DNA from: Bathynomus jamesi
Taxonomy: Eukaryota; Arthropoda; Malacostraca; Isopoda; Cirolanidae
DNA: 64,000 nucleotides
NCBI GenBank assembly: GCA_023014485.1
Contig: JAJOZX010000944.1
Coordinates: 152,001-216,000, forward strand
Direction: 5' to 3'
The notes beneath the pieces were generated by a model that worked only from the letters and a program-made list of their open reading frames with translations, did not search any database and was not told where the DNA came from. The position numbers were made by a program, and so were the translations under genes. Positions 22,838 through 33,229 of the stretch are shown in pieces; the stretch's first letter is position 1; the number at the start of each line of letters is the position of its first letter.

Positions 22838-23483
22838 GTGGTCCCATTCAATGGCCACCAAGGTCTCCAGACCTCTCTTTGTTAGATTATTGTTTGTAGG
22901 GGTGGATGAAAAGTCAAGTTTACAAAAGAAAGGTGGATACACGAGACGAATTGCTCGCGCGCATTTTGGATGCTGCTGCCCGCATAAAGGAACGTCAAGA
23001 TCAACTCAGACGAACAACAGGAATGAGAATTTTTCTCTTATGATGGAAATATTTAAGTCACAGGTGAAAGCAAATTTATAATGAAGTATCATTACAAATG
23101 TCTTTGAAATTTGCAGACATTTCGTAACTACACGAATGCGATTCACGTAATCTCTTAATTAATGGTAAATATACAAATACTATACTATACAATGGTCGGA
23201 TCACCTGAAGATCAGGGCCCCCAGCCTTCGTTATGGCTGACCTAACGATTGGTTAGGTCAGGTCGTGATATTTTCGTTAGATTATTGTTTGTAGGGGTGG
23301 ATGAAAAGTCAAGTTTACAAAAGAAAGGTGGATACACGAGACGAATTGCTCGCGCGCATTTTGGATGCTGCTGCCCGCATAAAGGAACGTCAAGATCAAC
23401 TCAGACGAACAACACGCGATCTTCGCACACGAGTTGCGAAGTGCATCGAGGTTGACGGTGGGATTTTCGAAAATGTATTGTAA
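22838..23483 (+). pseudogene. Transposase C-terminal fragment with internal duplication
   Basis: The translation reads GGPIQWPPRSPDLSLLDYCL, a stop where Trp is usual, then GWMKSQVYKRKVDTRDELLA, RILDAAARIKERQDQLRRTT and after the interrupting segment RDLRTRVAKCIEVDGGIFEN. SPDLSLLDY marks the third catalytic Asp of a DDxD transposase. The N-terminal half is absent, so the element is a non-autonomous derivative. Confidence 0.8.
22881..23414. repeat. 139-bp direct repeat flanking a 256-bp inverted insertion
   Basis: 22881-23019 is identical to 23276-23414 as far as I can read. The intervening 23020-23275 is the exact reverse complement of about 21811-22068. Junctions show short microhomology (GTTAG at one side, CA at the other). 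This is the signature of a double template switch. Confidence 0.92.
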
Positions 23484-23759
23484 ACTGTAACAAATTTGTC
23501 ATTTCTGTATCTGATACCATTCAAAATGTCAATGTTTAAACATTAAATGTTAGAAACAGTAATTGGTTTCTCTTTCTTGATTACCATTAACAATGCTTTT
23601 GTATTTGTAGATTCAAACAGCTCTATCTCCGTAACCATTCAGAATTAGACACATGTTTATATGAACTTTTTTTCTCACAATGACCGATACTATCACCTCC
23701 CGAAGTATTGACCTTTCCTTCTGAAACACCCTGTATATATTCGTATATGGACAACTTTT

Positions 23760-24425
23760 TCACCGGGTCAAAACTACAATTTCAAGGATAACTAAGATAA
23801 CTAAATGAAACGGAAATCATATTAAATAAACCCTTTACAATTTTACATTGTCCTTAAAAGGAGAGGTAGTTTATTTAAAACAGATGAGTAGTCTATTTAC
23901 AAATTCAACTTGAACAATAGTTGTTAAAAAAATAAACTTGACAAGGATGGTAATTAGAGACTTGGCTGAACATTAAAGAAATTGTTGCGCTCTCGGAAAA
24001 AAATACCTTAAAAATCCTCTTTCACGGTGAAACTATTTGAACTTTTCCTCAGATAGCTTCGTTACGCCTGACAAGCGAATGAAATTTGTATTTTCATATT
24101 TAAATGACTGATGGAAGCTTAGTGAAAATTTATGACAGAGACCATTTGATTTGTATGCATGCACAGTTTGTATCTATTACCAGTTGGTTAATTGTTCCTC
24201 ATCAATCATATCAAAAGTTGTGGTTCAACATTCATATCATTTTCAGTTATAGATGTCTTCTATCATCTTAGTTTGCCGCTTCTCTTGTGCGTCTTTGAGA
24301 TTGATAAATAAACGGATTAATATGTCAGACTTAATGTGTTGTTCGGCATTCGCTTTTTATTTATTTATTTATTTAAGTGTTTAGATATTCACTGACTGAA
24401 CTGTTTTCGTATCTTAATATGTATA
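23760..24425. other. No gene seen
   Basis: AT-rich sequence without recognisable features. Confidence 0.55.
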
Positions 24426-24427
24426 TA

Positions 24428-24622
24428 CAGGGTGTCCCATAAGTCCGGTCTCTTAGGAAAATTTATTTTAAATTAAATTTACAAAAGTAATAAATTAGAA
24501 CTAAACATGTTCAAATTGATGTCTTATTTGGGACCTTTTTCGTTGCAGGTAGAATAACACTCGATGGCTAATATGGAAGTGAGATACATTGCTCAGGAAA
24601 AGGTCTCCGCGTGGGACACCCT
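24428..24622. mobile_element. Short mariner-type MITE
   Basis: CAGGGTGTCCCATAAGTCC at the left and GCGTGGGACACCCTA at the right form inverted ends in a TATA context, about 195 bp apart, with no coding capacity. Confidence 0.75.
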
Positions 24623-24629
24623 ATATATA

Positions 24630-25359
24630 GAAGTAGGTGACCTGAACAAAATCGAATTTCATAAAGTCTACATCCGAGTGGCACATAACTAGACTTCTAA
24701 ATTTGGAGGAGAAACAAAATTATCGGGGGAGGGGAGGGGAACTGACCTTGTGGGATGAATATTTTAATGTGCCATCGAGTTAAAAAAGGTTGGAGTACTA
24801 TTTCAAATTCAAAATCGTCGTTTTTGGTTGATCTTTGTGCCTCCCAGGGTCTACACTTAGTGCTTTATTTATACATGGAGTTACTTATAATGATCGACTG
24901 AATTAATATATTTAAGTAACGAAATCGGAAGAACTTAAACTTTGTATTGTGGTAGCTTTGTTGGGTTAACCGCAAAATCATAGTGAAGACATAAGGTAGG
25001 AGCGGTTGACTGTATGGCTTATGTCATACATAAGCCAGAATAACAGGCCAAAGAATGAAGCTGTTTGTTTCTGATGTTATGAGTGTACGTTTTCTGTCCT
25101 TTTAATGTTATAATAATTAACCATTAAAGCTCTCCCTCACTGGCATATTCACTGCAGTTTTCACTATGCATTACAGCGCCTTTACACTTCGACTTCACCT
25201 TGTTCAATCTCCCCTAAAACAATGTATATAGTGTTTCTGAGGAAACTTTGATCCGATTCTTGAATGTTACACGCAAAAGACTAATTTCTTTTCTTCCAAT
25301 GCAGTGTGACTTCAGGAGAAGGTTAAAGGAGCAAAGCTTCCTGGCTCTAAGACTATAAC
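24630..25359. other. No gene seen
   Basis: No coding or RNA feature could be supported between the MITE and the nested hAT cluster. A short G-rich run occurs near 24725. Confidence 0.5.
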
Positions 25360-25498
25360 GATTGCAACAGAGCATTTTTTAAGCTTTTCCCACTGGGCGA
25401 CAAAGGCAGGGGTGTGCTGCCAATTTCTTAACAACCGGTTCTGATACAGATAGGGGTATAAATCGGCGAGCGCCAATGGCGCGAGTCATTAAGCTAGG

Positions 25499-26480
25499 GC
25501 CTGTGTGGGCAACCCATTGGCCAATGCCAATGGCCATGTGTGGCCATTTCGCAAAAATGTGTAGCCAACTCGATTTAGACGAACCGAAGTTTTATTTTAT
25601 AAAACTTCCAATATTATAAAATTTCTAAATATTTCTGAGAAAAAAATTTATTACTCTACGAGTGTACGTCATTGTAAGATTATTTATCGACCTCCAGAAA
25701 CCGTTGACGACCAAGCAGGTTCAACAGTGAACAGTGCTTCAAAGAAAAAAAAGAGACTGGAAAAATATTCCACGAAGTCTTCAGGAGCTTGGAAGCTTGA
25801 TTATGCAGTAATGGAAATGAAAGAAAAACCGGTGTCTTCTTTGCACGAAAGTGTTTCCAGAGAACAAGAAGTACAATGTCGAGCAGCACTTCAAAAAGGT
25901 GCACAGTGAGTTTGATGACAAGTTCCCACTTGGTACTCAAAAACGCGCCAGGGAAATGAACAAGCAAGAGTTCGAGAGTTCGAAACTGACATGCTGTTGC
26001 TACAGAGCCAGCAGTTGCAACCGCAAATTCGCAATGAATCTCTGGCTGAAATGCGGAAAAACCTCTTGGAAGATGAACATTATCCTTCCCTGAAAGCTGT
26101 CATTGCCAAATTGTTCTCGATGTTCGGGTCTACGTGGCTGTGCGAGTCAACGTTTTCTTCTGTGACACAGATAAAGTCGAAGAACCAATCTCGCTTCGTT
26201 GATATGACTCTGGAAGCAGAATTGAGATGTGCGTTGTTTTCAAATTTTGAGCCGCAGTTTCTTGAATTGGTGAGAGAAAAAGAATGCCAAATCTCTCATT
26301 GAAATTTCACGTTTTTGTCAGTCAAGTTCGGGTGTTGTGTTTATAATTGACCTTGACTGTCACTAGAATCCTGAAACAAATTTATTTTGCGAAAATTTTC
26401 TGTTTTATTAATAGTGTGGCCATTTCTGTGGTCGACTGGCCACATCTGTGGCCAGGAAAAAAATTTGGTTGCCCACCCAT
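25499..26480. mobile_element. Third-level hAT element with transposase fragment
   Basis: Inverted ends CTGTGTGGGCAACC and GGTTGCCCACCCA with TGGCCA-rich subterminal sequence. A perfect AAGCTAGG duplication lies at 25491-25498 and 26481-26488 (the shared string is longer, so the exact edges are ambiguous by a base or two). It is inserted in the 25407 element. Confidence 0.85.
25680..26302 (+). pseudogene. hAT transposase remnant (ZBED/GTF2I-repeat-like)
   Basis: An N-terminal piece (VNSASKKKKRLEKYSTKSSG, SGAWKLDYAVMEM-like) and a C-terminal dimerisation block are close together: YPSLKAVIAKLFSMFGSTWL, CESTFSSVTQIKSKNQSRFV, LEAELRCAL. The C-terminal pattern FGSTYLCExxFSxMxxxKSKxRSRLTDxxLxxxLRxA is typical of hAT-derived transposases annotated as GTF2I-repeat or SCAN-domain-like. 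The catalytic core is deleted. Confidence 0.8.
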
Positions 26481-26610
26481 AAGCTAGGGAGTCTGGGGTG
26501 AGCGGTAGCTTCTCCAGCGGGGTCCGGGGCAGAGCCCCGGAAACCAATATATTTTAGTTTTTCCAAACAGCATTTTGTAACATTTTGGCAGAAATTATTT
26601 AACATAGTCT

Positions 26611-26874
26611 CAGGGCCGTAACTAGGGTTTAGAAATTAGTGAGGTCCAGATTTTTTTCGAGCGCGGCGGGACGAGCAAAATTCAGACCAAAATGACATCT
26701 ACAAACACAACCCAAGCTATACACTAAACACAAAACTCTCGATGCTCCCTCTTTTCAAAAGAAAAGCGGTAATATGCGTTTCATACACGGAGAACGGTTC
26801 AGTCTCTTTTTTTTTTTTAGGAAATAATTACCGAGGTCCGGACCTCGGTGACCTCATAGGTAGTTACGGCCATG
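26611..26874. mobile_element. hAT MITE (CAGGGCCGTAACTA family), copy 1
   Basis: Ends CAGGGCCGTAACTAGGG and TAGTTACGGCCATG with a perfect 8-bp duplication CATAGTCT at 26603-26610 and 26875-26882. It lies inside the 25407 hAT, adjacent to the 25499 element. It contains one copy of the ACACAACCCAAGCTA unit that is massively expanded in the 42.6-kb copy. Confidence 0.95.
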
Positions 26875-27551
26875 CATAGTCTTTATACTTACTAATGACA
26901 TAATTATCTAAAAATAAACTAATTTTTCATCAAAAAATAAATAAATATTGAAACGACCACTGCTTGTGATACTACCTATATTTTTCTATAAAATCCTGAA
27001 AAAATTAAAAAAATTTAGATATAAATAATTTCTACTGACTGTTAAATATTTGTTAAAAACAAACAAACGGTTCGGTGATCCAATCAGAATTTAACAATCG
27101 GTTAAATTTACTGACTGAACCGGTCCCAGCACACCCCTGGATTAAGGATACTATGGATCCGGATGTTCCCTAATCAGGCCACCATCCCCGTGTGGTCTGA
27201 AATAACACTAGCATTATCTACATATAAATATTCAATGTAAATTTCATATTTACATTTAGGATAGACAGTTCTAATTGTGACATATGTGCATGTATTATAT
27301 TTATATGTATTTATATGGCTTCCAAGACAATGCTCCCAAGACAACTCCCAAGACAATTCTATTTTTACAAATTTTGAAAATTCCTCGTCGCCCAGTACCC
27401 TAAAATTTCATTTACTGGGCGACAAATTTTCTTCACTGGGTGACATTCATGTCGCCCACTCACTAGGTTAAAAAATGCTCTGGATTGCAACACTATACAA
27501 ACTATCTATATCGAAGGTATATAAAATTAAGTTTGTAGTGTCAGTATTTTT

Positions 27552-27754
27552 GGATCACCTGAAGATCAGGGCCCCCAGCCTTCGTTAGTTAGCTTTATAA
27601 GGCTAACTAACTAAAATATCACGACTTAACCTAACCAATCATTAGGTCAACTGTACGCCCTTGACGATTGGTTAGGTTAAGTTGTGATATTTTCGTTAGT
27701 TAGCCATATAAAGCTAACTAAAGGAGGCTGGGGGCCCTGATCTTCAAGTGATCC
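27552..27754. mobile_element. Palindromic MITE, full copy with target duplication
   Basis: Ends GGATCACCTGAAGATCAGGG / CCCTGATCTTCAAGTGATCC. The whole 203-bp element is a near palindrome with CCTAACCAATCATTAGGTCA and TGACGATTGGTTAGGTTAAG inside. A perfect 8-bp duplication GTATTTTT at 27544-27551 and 27755-27762 suggests hAT-type mobilisation. Confidence 0.93.
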
Positions 27755-27841
27755 GTATTTTTATTAATCGAATAGTTTCTTCACAGAATGACTAACAGTA
27801 CATTCACAACAAATTCTAAACGTCAACAACGTTCTTAGTTT

Positions 27842-28445
27842 GGTGCTACTGTAGTATGCGGTCTACCTACGATTCGGCGGTCTACCTTTTAATTATAGCT
27901 TCTTATCTTCTTATTATTTTATTATTAGGTTAATTGTACGCCCTTGACGATTGGTTAGGTTAAGTCGTGATATTTTCGTTAAAACTAACGAAAATATCAC
28001 GACTTAACCTAACCAATCATCAAGGGCGTACTGTAGTATGCGGCAATCGTTTTATAATTCCTTAATGTTTAACTTCTTTAATAATTCCTTAATTGTGTAA
28101 ATTAAATTATAATTCCTTTCAATTCATTTTCAATTCCTTTTAAATATTTTGAACGGTAGACCGCATACTACAGTAGAAACTGAACGGTAGACCGCATACT
28201 ACCTACTTAACCTAACCAATCATCAAGGGCGTACTGTAGTATGCGGCAATCGTTTTATAATTCCTTAATGTTTAACTTCTTTAATAATTCCTTAATTGTG
28301 TAAATTAAATTATAATTCCTTTCAATTCATTTTCAATTCCTTTTAAATATTTTGAACGGTAGACCGCATACTACAGTAGAAACTTAACGGTAGACCGCAT
28401 ACTACAGTAGAAACTTAACGGTAGACCGCATACTACAGTAGCACC
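27842..28445. mobile_element. Small element with 26-bp inverted ends and internal tandem repeats
   Basis: Perfect inverted ends GGTGCTACTGTAGTATGCGG... (27842-27867 and 28420-28445), flanked by a 7-bp duplication TTAGTTT (27835-27841 and 28446-28452). Inside, a 203-bp unit is repeated (about 28002-28204 and 28205-28407), and the end motif ACGGTAGACCGCATACTACA recurs several times. A fragment of the 27552 MITE core also lies inside (27930-28025). Confidence 0.88.
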
Positions 28446-28459
28446 TTAGTTTTTATATG

Positions 28460-29910
28460 GTCAAATGGGTAAGACTTGCAAATATGAAACGAAAAAGAAA
28501 AAACAGAAATAAGGCACCACATGCATGCGAGAGAGAGCTAAGGGCCTCGCTTCGTTTAAATTTTAAAAGATTCGTTAGTTGAATAATTGTATCAGAGAGA
28601 AAGCTTCTAGAATAAATTCACCATACCCATTTATGGTAAAAAAAAGTTATCTTGACGTAAGTAAGCAATTTTAAAGTAAATTGGAAGTTCCCCTAAACTT
28701 TCCTTTGTTAAGGTGTATGAATAACAAAACCATTGTCATAGTTAACTTGCAAGTTGCATTACATACTTTTAGTTTGGCAATTATACAATTTAATCCAAGG
28801 CCTTCCTGCTTCTCTTAGTATAAACATTATATTATTATAATACTCGTACATATCTACGGGTTTAAAGTGAGAATCATTTGAACAGGAATTACTATAGTCA
28901 AGCTGCAATAATTTTAAATTATTAAAAAGATGCTCTGTCCTATCTTTATATTGTATTTTCTGCTGCATATTAACCTTAGTTCAGTCGTCACATATTAATT
29001 AAATTATTTAAGTTGGTATAATTAATTACTAGCTTCAGTGGTATAGGATCTGAGAGAAAGAAATAGTCTAATTTTCAATTTATGCGGGTTATTGTGATAA
29101 CTATTCATTATATTTTAATAACCACTTCAGGCTTCATAGTATCCATGCAGTGTTTATTTTTATTTGGAAATGGTTTTAGAAAATATTAAGTCAAGTTTTA
29201 AATTACTTTTTCTTCGAGTCCATTTGGAAAGAAAGCTTTTGATCACTCTAAGATACGTCCACAAACATAGAAAAAGAACCTTTACGTCAGGAATTTATTA
29301 TTTTTTCAATAAAATTAAGAGATTATATTGTAAAGATGCCGCTGTCGATGTCAAAATAAATGCATTTTTTCATACCTCAAAGTTTAATTAAAAAGATTTC
29401 CACAAGTTTTAACTCTGAGGTAGTCGAGTACTTTTAGGAGAATAAAGCCACAGTAAGTAGCGAATTTACTGGAAGCACAGGATGAAGACTTAAGAATAGG
29501 CCAAAAGTTTGTTCTAATAAATCTACTCATATTAGTTAGTGTGGTTCTATGCCTAAAATTCACTTTCTCGTAACTGAGAATTTTCACTTAATAATCCATA
29601 CAAGGTTGTACGAGGGAGATTTAATATTTTTAAGGACATCAAATTCTCTCATGCTAAGAACTGATGCCCCCAGAATAGCTTATCAAATTTTACCGAGTCA
29701 AAAACACTTTATAAATTATAGTACGAACGCAACTTTATACGTACTGTAACCATAATTTGCTAATTTCCTACAAGACTTAAATGTTTTTAATTGATCTTTT
29801 ATTTGGTTGTGTTGTCTTACTGTATATTACACACAAAATACTTGGTTGCAGCAACTGTTTATCAACCAATCCAAATGGTCACAGCAATAATGCCATGATT
29901 GCACACTTTC
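28460..29910. other. No gene recognised
   Basis: Lower-repeat AT-rich sequence with a few open frames of 60-75 codons (for example 29164-29391 plus, 28759-28968 minus). None has a recognisable domain. This is one of the few stretches here without obvious transposon sequence. Confidence 0.5.
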
Positions 29911-29914
29911 TGGT

Positions 29915-30110
29915 AAGAGAATGGATGAAAGTTTGTTGAAATGGTTTAGTCAAGTGGAAAGGATGGATGAAGGGAATATATGGTGAGAAAGACGTACATG
30001 ACAGAATGGTAAGGGAGACATTATCAGACATATCATAAAACTACATAAAAGGCTGATTGATGCATGATGTGAAAGTTTCCGAAACGAGAGAGAGCCAGAG
30101 AGAAAACTCA
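29915..30110 (+). pseudogene. LINE C-terminal fragment (WFxxVERM type)
   Basis: The translation gives ESLLKWFSQVERMDEGNIW, matching the 'LRWFGHVERM' block near the end of reverse transcriptases of RTE-like elements. The following sequence is frame-disrupted. Confidence 0.55.
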
Positions 30111-30224
30111 ATCCAAGTAATCGAGAAATATGGGCTGAGGAAATAAAATGTAATCCAATGATTAATTATTAATAGGGACTTTGTATTTATTATTGTATAG
30201 GACTGGACTGGTTTTAATTCTAGG

Positions 30225-30375
30225 TTCTACGCTCTCGTTTAAGTACTTTTTCTCAAGTACAAGTAAATACAAGTACTTCAGGAATTTGAGAAAGTAAGTA
30301 CAAATACTTAGTGGAGAAAATTTGGTCAAGTAATTCCAAGTACTTAATTATCAAGTACAAATACTTTCGTGGAAG
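30225..30375. repeat. AAGTACTT/CAAGTACAAG-rich block, hAT-end-like
   Basis: CAAGTACAAGTAAATACAAG, CAAGTACTT and AAGTACTT occur repeatedly in both orientations. Such arrays are typical of hAT subterminal regions, but no matching opposite end was found. Confidence 0.4.
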
Positions 30376-30485
30376 AAAATTAAATTTATCCTTATTTGTT
30401 TACAATTTTATTGTTATTCACAAAAAATTTACGCAAACCCATCACAAAGCCCTTGTAACATCACAAGGCTTATAGTTACACCAAT

Positions 30486-31378
30486 AATGCGAATAAGTAA
30501 TGTTTCCTATAAGCATGCCCTCACTGACACACTAAATGCCTACCCTGAAAGTAAGTTGGTTCAGAATATGAAAGTGAATATGTTAAACCCAGTTTAAATG
30601 TAAATTTGACCCTTATCCTGAGGCAATGATGCTTGTTATCACAAGTATTTCTAAATTAAGTGAAATAAAAAACAATGATGAAACTGAATCAATGAACTGT
30701 ATTATTCCTGACATGGAAACAAGGTAAAATTATTACACTACTCAAACCAAACAAAAATCCAACAGAACTAGCTTCCTATAGACCCATTACTTTAGTATGC
30801 ACACCTTCCAAAGTAACAGAAAGACTAATCTTACAAATCACGAACCCACACATACCACTATCGCCTACTCAACATGGATTCAGACCTCACCACTCAACCA
30901 CGACATTACTCACTAACCTCACGCAGCACGCAGGAATGCGAATAAGTAATGTTTCCTATAAGCATGCCCTCACTGACACACTAAATGCCTACCCTGAAAG
31001 TAAGTTGGTTCAGAACATGAAAGTGAATATGTTAAACCCAGTTTAAATGTAAATTTGACCCTTATCCTGAGGCAATGATGCTTGTTATCACAAGTATTTC
31101 TAAATTAAGTGAAATAAAAAACAATGATGAAACTGAATCAATGAACTGTATTATTCCTGACATGGAAACAAGGTAAAATTATTACGCTACTCAAACCAAA
31201 CAAAAATCCAACAGAACTAGCTTCCTATAGACCCATTACTTTAGTATGCACACCTTCCAAAGTAACAGAAAGACTAATCTTACAAATCACGAACCCACAC
31301 ATACCACTATCGCCTACTCAACATGGATTCAGACCTCACCACTCAACCACGACATTACTCACTAACCTCACGCAGCAC
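30486..31378. repeat. 449-bp near-identical tandem duplication
   Basis: 30486-30929 matches 30935-31378, with about two substitutions visible (CAGAATATG/CAGAACATG and ATTACACTAC/ATTACGCTAC). The 5-base GCAGG sits at the junction. The unit spans the 5' part of the LINE open frame, so the first copy carries a duplicated RT segment that ends at the junction. Confidence 0.94.
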
Positions 31379-31755
31379 ATCATGGATGGCATGAATTCCA
31401 GACGACCAGCTCAACGTACAATATTAGCAACAATAGACATTAGTAAAACATTTGATGCTATCACACGCCTCCCTCTCATAAACAAAATACTCAACACAAA
31501 CATGCACAATAACACCAAAAGGTGGCTGAGCAACTATCTTTCAGGAAGATACTCGCATGTCACATTTAATGGCAAGTCATCCAAAAACGAGCTTTTTCCG
31601 AACGGGGTCCCTCAAGGCTCTGTTCTCTCACCAACACTGTTCAACTTATACATGCATGACATTTCAACACCCATAGATAACAAGCTTACCTTATCATCAT
31701 ATGCAGATGACATCACTCTAACATCCACCCACAGCAACATCGACACCGCTACAAA
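31174..31755 (+). pseudogene. Jockey/I-like LINE reverse transcriptase, 5' segment
   Basis: Open from KIITLLKPNKNPTELASYRP (about 31180) through LSPTQHGFRPHHSTTTLLTN, ATIDISKTFDAI, FPNGVPQGSVLSPTLFNLYM and the catalytic SSYADDITLTSTHS. These are reverse-transcriptase blocks in the right order. The frame is interrupted at 31756 by a hAT MITE. The endonuclease region is absent and non-RT sequence lies just upstream. Confidence 0.88.
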
Positions 31756-32238
31756 CAGTGGCGGTCCTAGCTTACATGACGCCCTGGGCGAACCTCACCT
31801 TCAGCGCCCCCCCCCCCTGTTCGCCAACACACACACATTCGAATCCCCCCAAAATAAAGGACAGACATAACTCTTTCACAAAATAACTTTTTATTGGACT
31901 AATTGTTGGAACTTCAGAACCAAAACAAAGACTCAAATTTCTGAATTTTACAAATCCTTCATCACGTAAATAGAATAACTCACTTAAGAGAATGTAATAT
32001 ATATGAACAGGAAAAATACAAATTAAATTGCACAACTGCCATAAATAAACTAGAGAATCAAATTTCTAAATTGTACAAATGCTCTATTACATAATATTTT
32101 ATTTTATTTATTTTTATTTATTTCTTTATTTATTTATTCTTATTTTATTTTTATTTTTTTTGCAGGCGCTCATGCCGCCCCTCCACAAATGCCGCCCTGT
32201 GCGGTTGCCCATATTGCCCATATGAGGAACCGCCACTG
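31756..32238. mobile_element. Internally deleted derivative of the 15-kb hAT
   Basis: 483 bp. The left about 340 bases match 15131-15475 (CAGTGGCGGTCCTAGCTTAC onward) apart from a short deletion, and the right about 140 bases match 18800-18945, with the whole transposase removed. A perfect 8-bp duplication GCTACAAA lies at 31748-31755 and 32239-32246. It is inserted in a LINE reverse-transcriptase frame, so the LINE was in place before the hAT derivative moved. Confidence 0.96.
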
Positions 32239-32246
32239 GCTACAAA

Positions 32247-33222
32247 TAACCTACAAACATACATAAACAGTATACAAGACTGGCTTACACACAATAGGCT
32301 CAAAGTAGCGCCCACAAAATCAACTATCACCTTGCTTACAAGCAACACAAAACAACACCAGGTAACGGGTCACATACAACACATCATTATCTTTTGCAAA
32401 CCACATTCAGGACATTAAAAACAAATGTACGTCAAGACTTAACACGCTTAGGGTACTAACAGGCACAAACTTTGGACACCAGCAGGAAACAACATCACTC
32501 ATATACAAACAATGTATTCGCTCAGTTATGGACTATGCTAGCCCATGCTGGGCACCCATTATCTCAAACACACACATAAACACCTTACAGACAATACAAA
32601 ACAACGCACTTCGTATCATTACAGGATGCACTCAAACAACACCAATAGAACACCTGCATACAGAAACAAAAATACTGAAAGTTAGGGAACATTTAGACAT
32701 GAGGGGAACACAATTCATGGCAGCAGCGACAACCACAACACCCTTGCCACTACATGTACAATCATGCACCGACACCTCGCACCATTAAGGTAACACCAGA
32801 GAGACATTATAACCAAATCCTCTATTCCATACCACGCCCCACAGACATCACACAGTACAGAAAACACACACACACACACCTAACCTACAAAGCACTGACA
32901 CGACTCGATCCGAATGCGGTCCTAGGTGGGAAGCCGCCACCCATTAACAGGTCAGAGATCAGCCTGAGCAGATCGGATCGAGTTAACTTAGCACGATTCC
33001 GATGTGGACATCACCCCAACTTATGGACATAAACACAAACTAGACAACTTCACAGACGACACCTGCCACCTGTGCCAGGACACACCACAAACAATTGAAC
33101 ACATTATGACAGACTGTACCGCTCTAGCACAACAACGAACACAACACAACATCACTAGTGCGCTGAACCTCTGGTTCCTGGTCCCACATGTCCCACCAGG
33201 ATTCAAACCATGGCCCCTCTGA
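32247..33222 (+). pseudogene. Jockey/I-like LINE, 3' segment
   Basis: This continues the 31174 reverse transcriptase directly after one target duplication: NLQTYINSIQDWLTHNRLKV, (frameshift) RLNTLRVLTGTNFGHQQET, IRSVMDYASPCWAPIISNTH, then after another shift YKALTRLDPNAVLGGKPPPI and the C-terminal zinc-binding CHLCQDTPQTIEHIMTDC. Several frameshifts show it is inactive independently of the hAT insertion. Confidence 0.87.
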
Positions 33223-33229
33223 TGAGGAG

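Larger units (their letters stand above)
22682..23733 (+). mobile_element. Tc1/mariner-type element with ~125-bp terminal inverted repeats
   Basis: The left end CAGGGTGTTTCAGGAGGAAA is inverted at the right (TTTCCTTCTGAAACACCCTG), flanked by TA on both sides. Inverted similarity continues for about 125 bases (22682-22808 and 23611-23733). Inside is only the C-terminal part of the transposase, disrupted by a duplication plus inverted insertion (see the entry for 22881-23414). Confidence 0.88.
25407..27139. mobile_element. Second-level hAT element
   Basis: Termini CAGGGGTGTGCTG and (inverted) CAGGGGTGTGCTGGGACCGG, with the subterminal AACCGGTTC/GAACCGG motif shared. The candidate target duplication GACAAAGG versus GATTAAGG differs at two positions. 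It lies inside the 25368 element. Confidence 0.8.
25368..27482. mobile_element. Outermost hAT element of a nest
   Basis: Termini CAGAGCATTTTTTAAGCTTT and (inverted) CAGAGCATTTTTTAACCTAG, with further inverted similarity AGTGGGCGACA. A perfect 8-bp target duplication GATTGCAA lies at 25360-25367 and 27483-27490. After removing the inner elements only about 380 bp remain, so this is a non-autonomous hAT MITE that served as host for later insertions. Confidence 0.93.
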
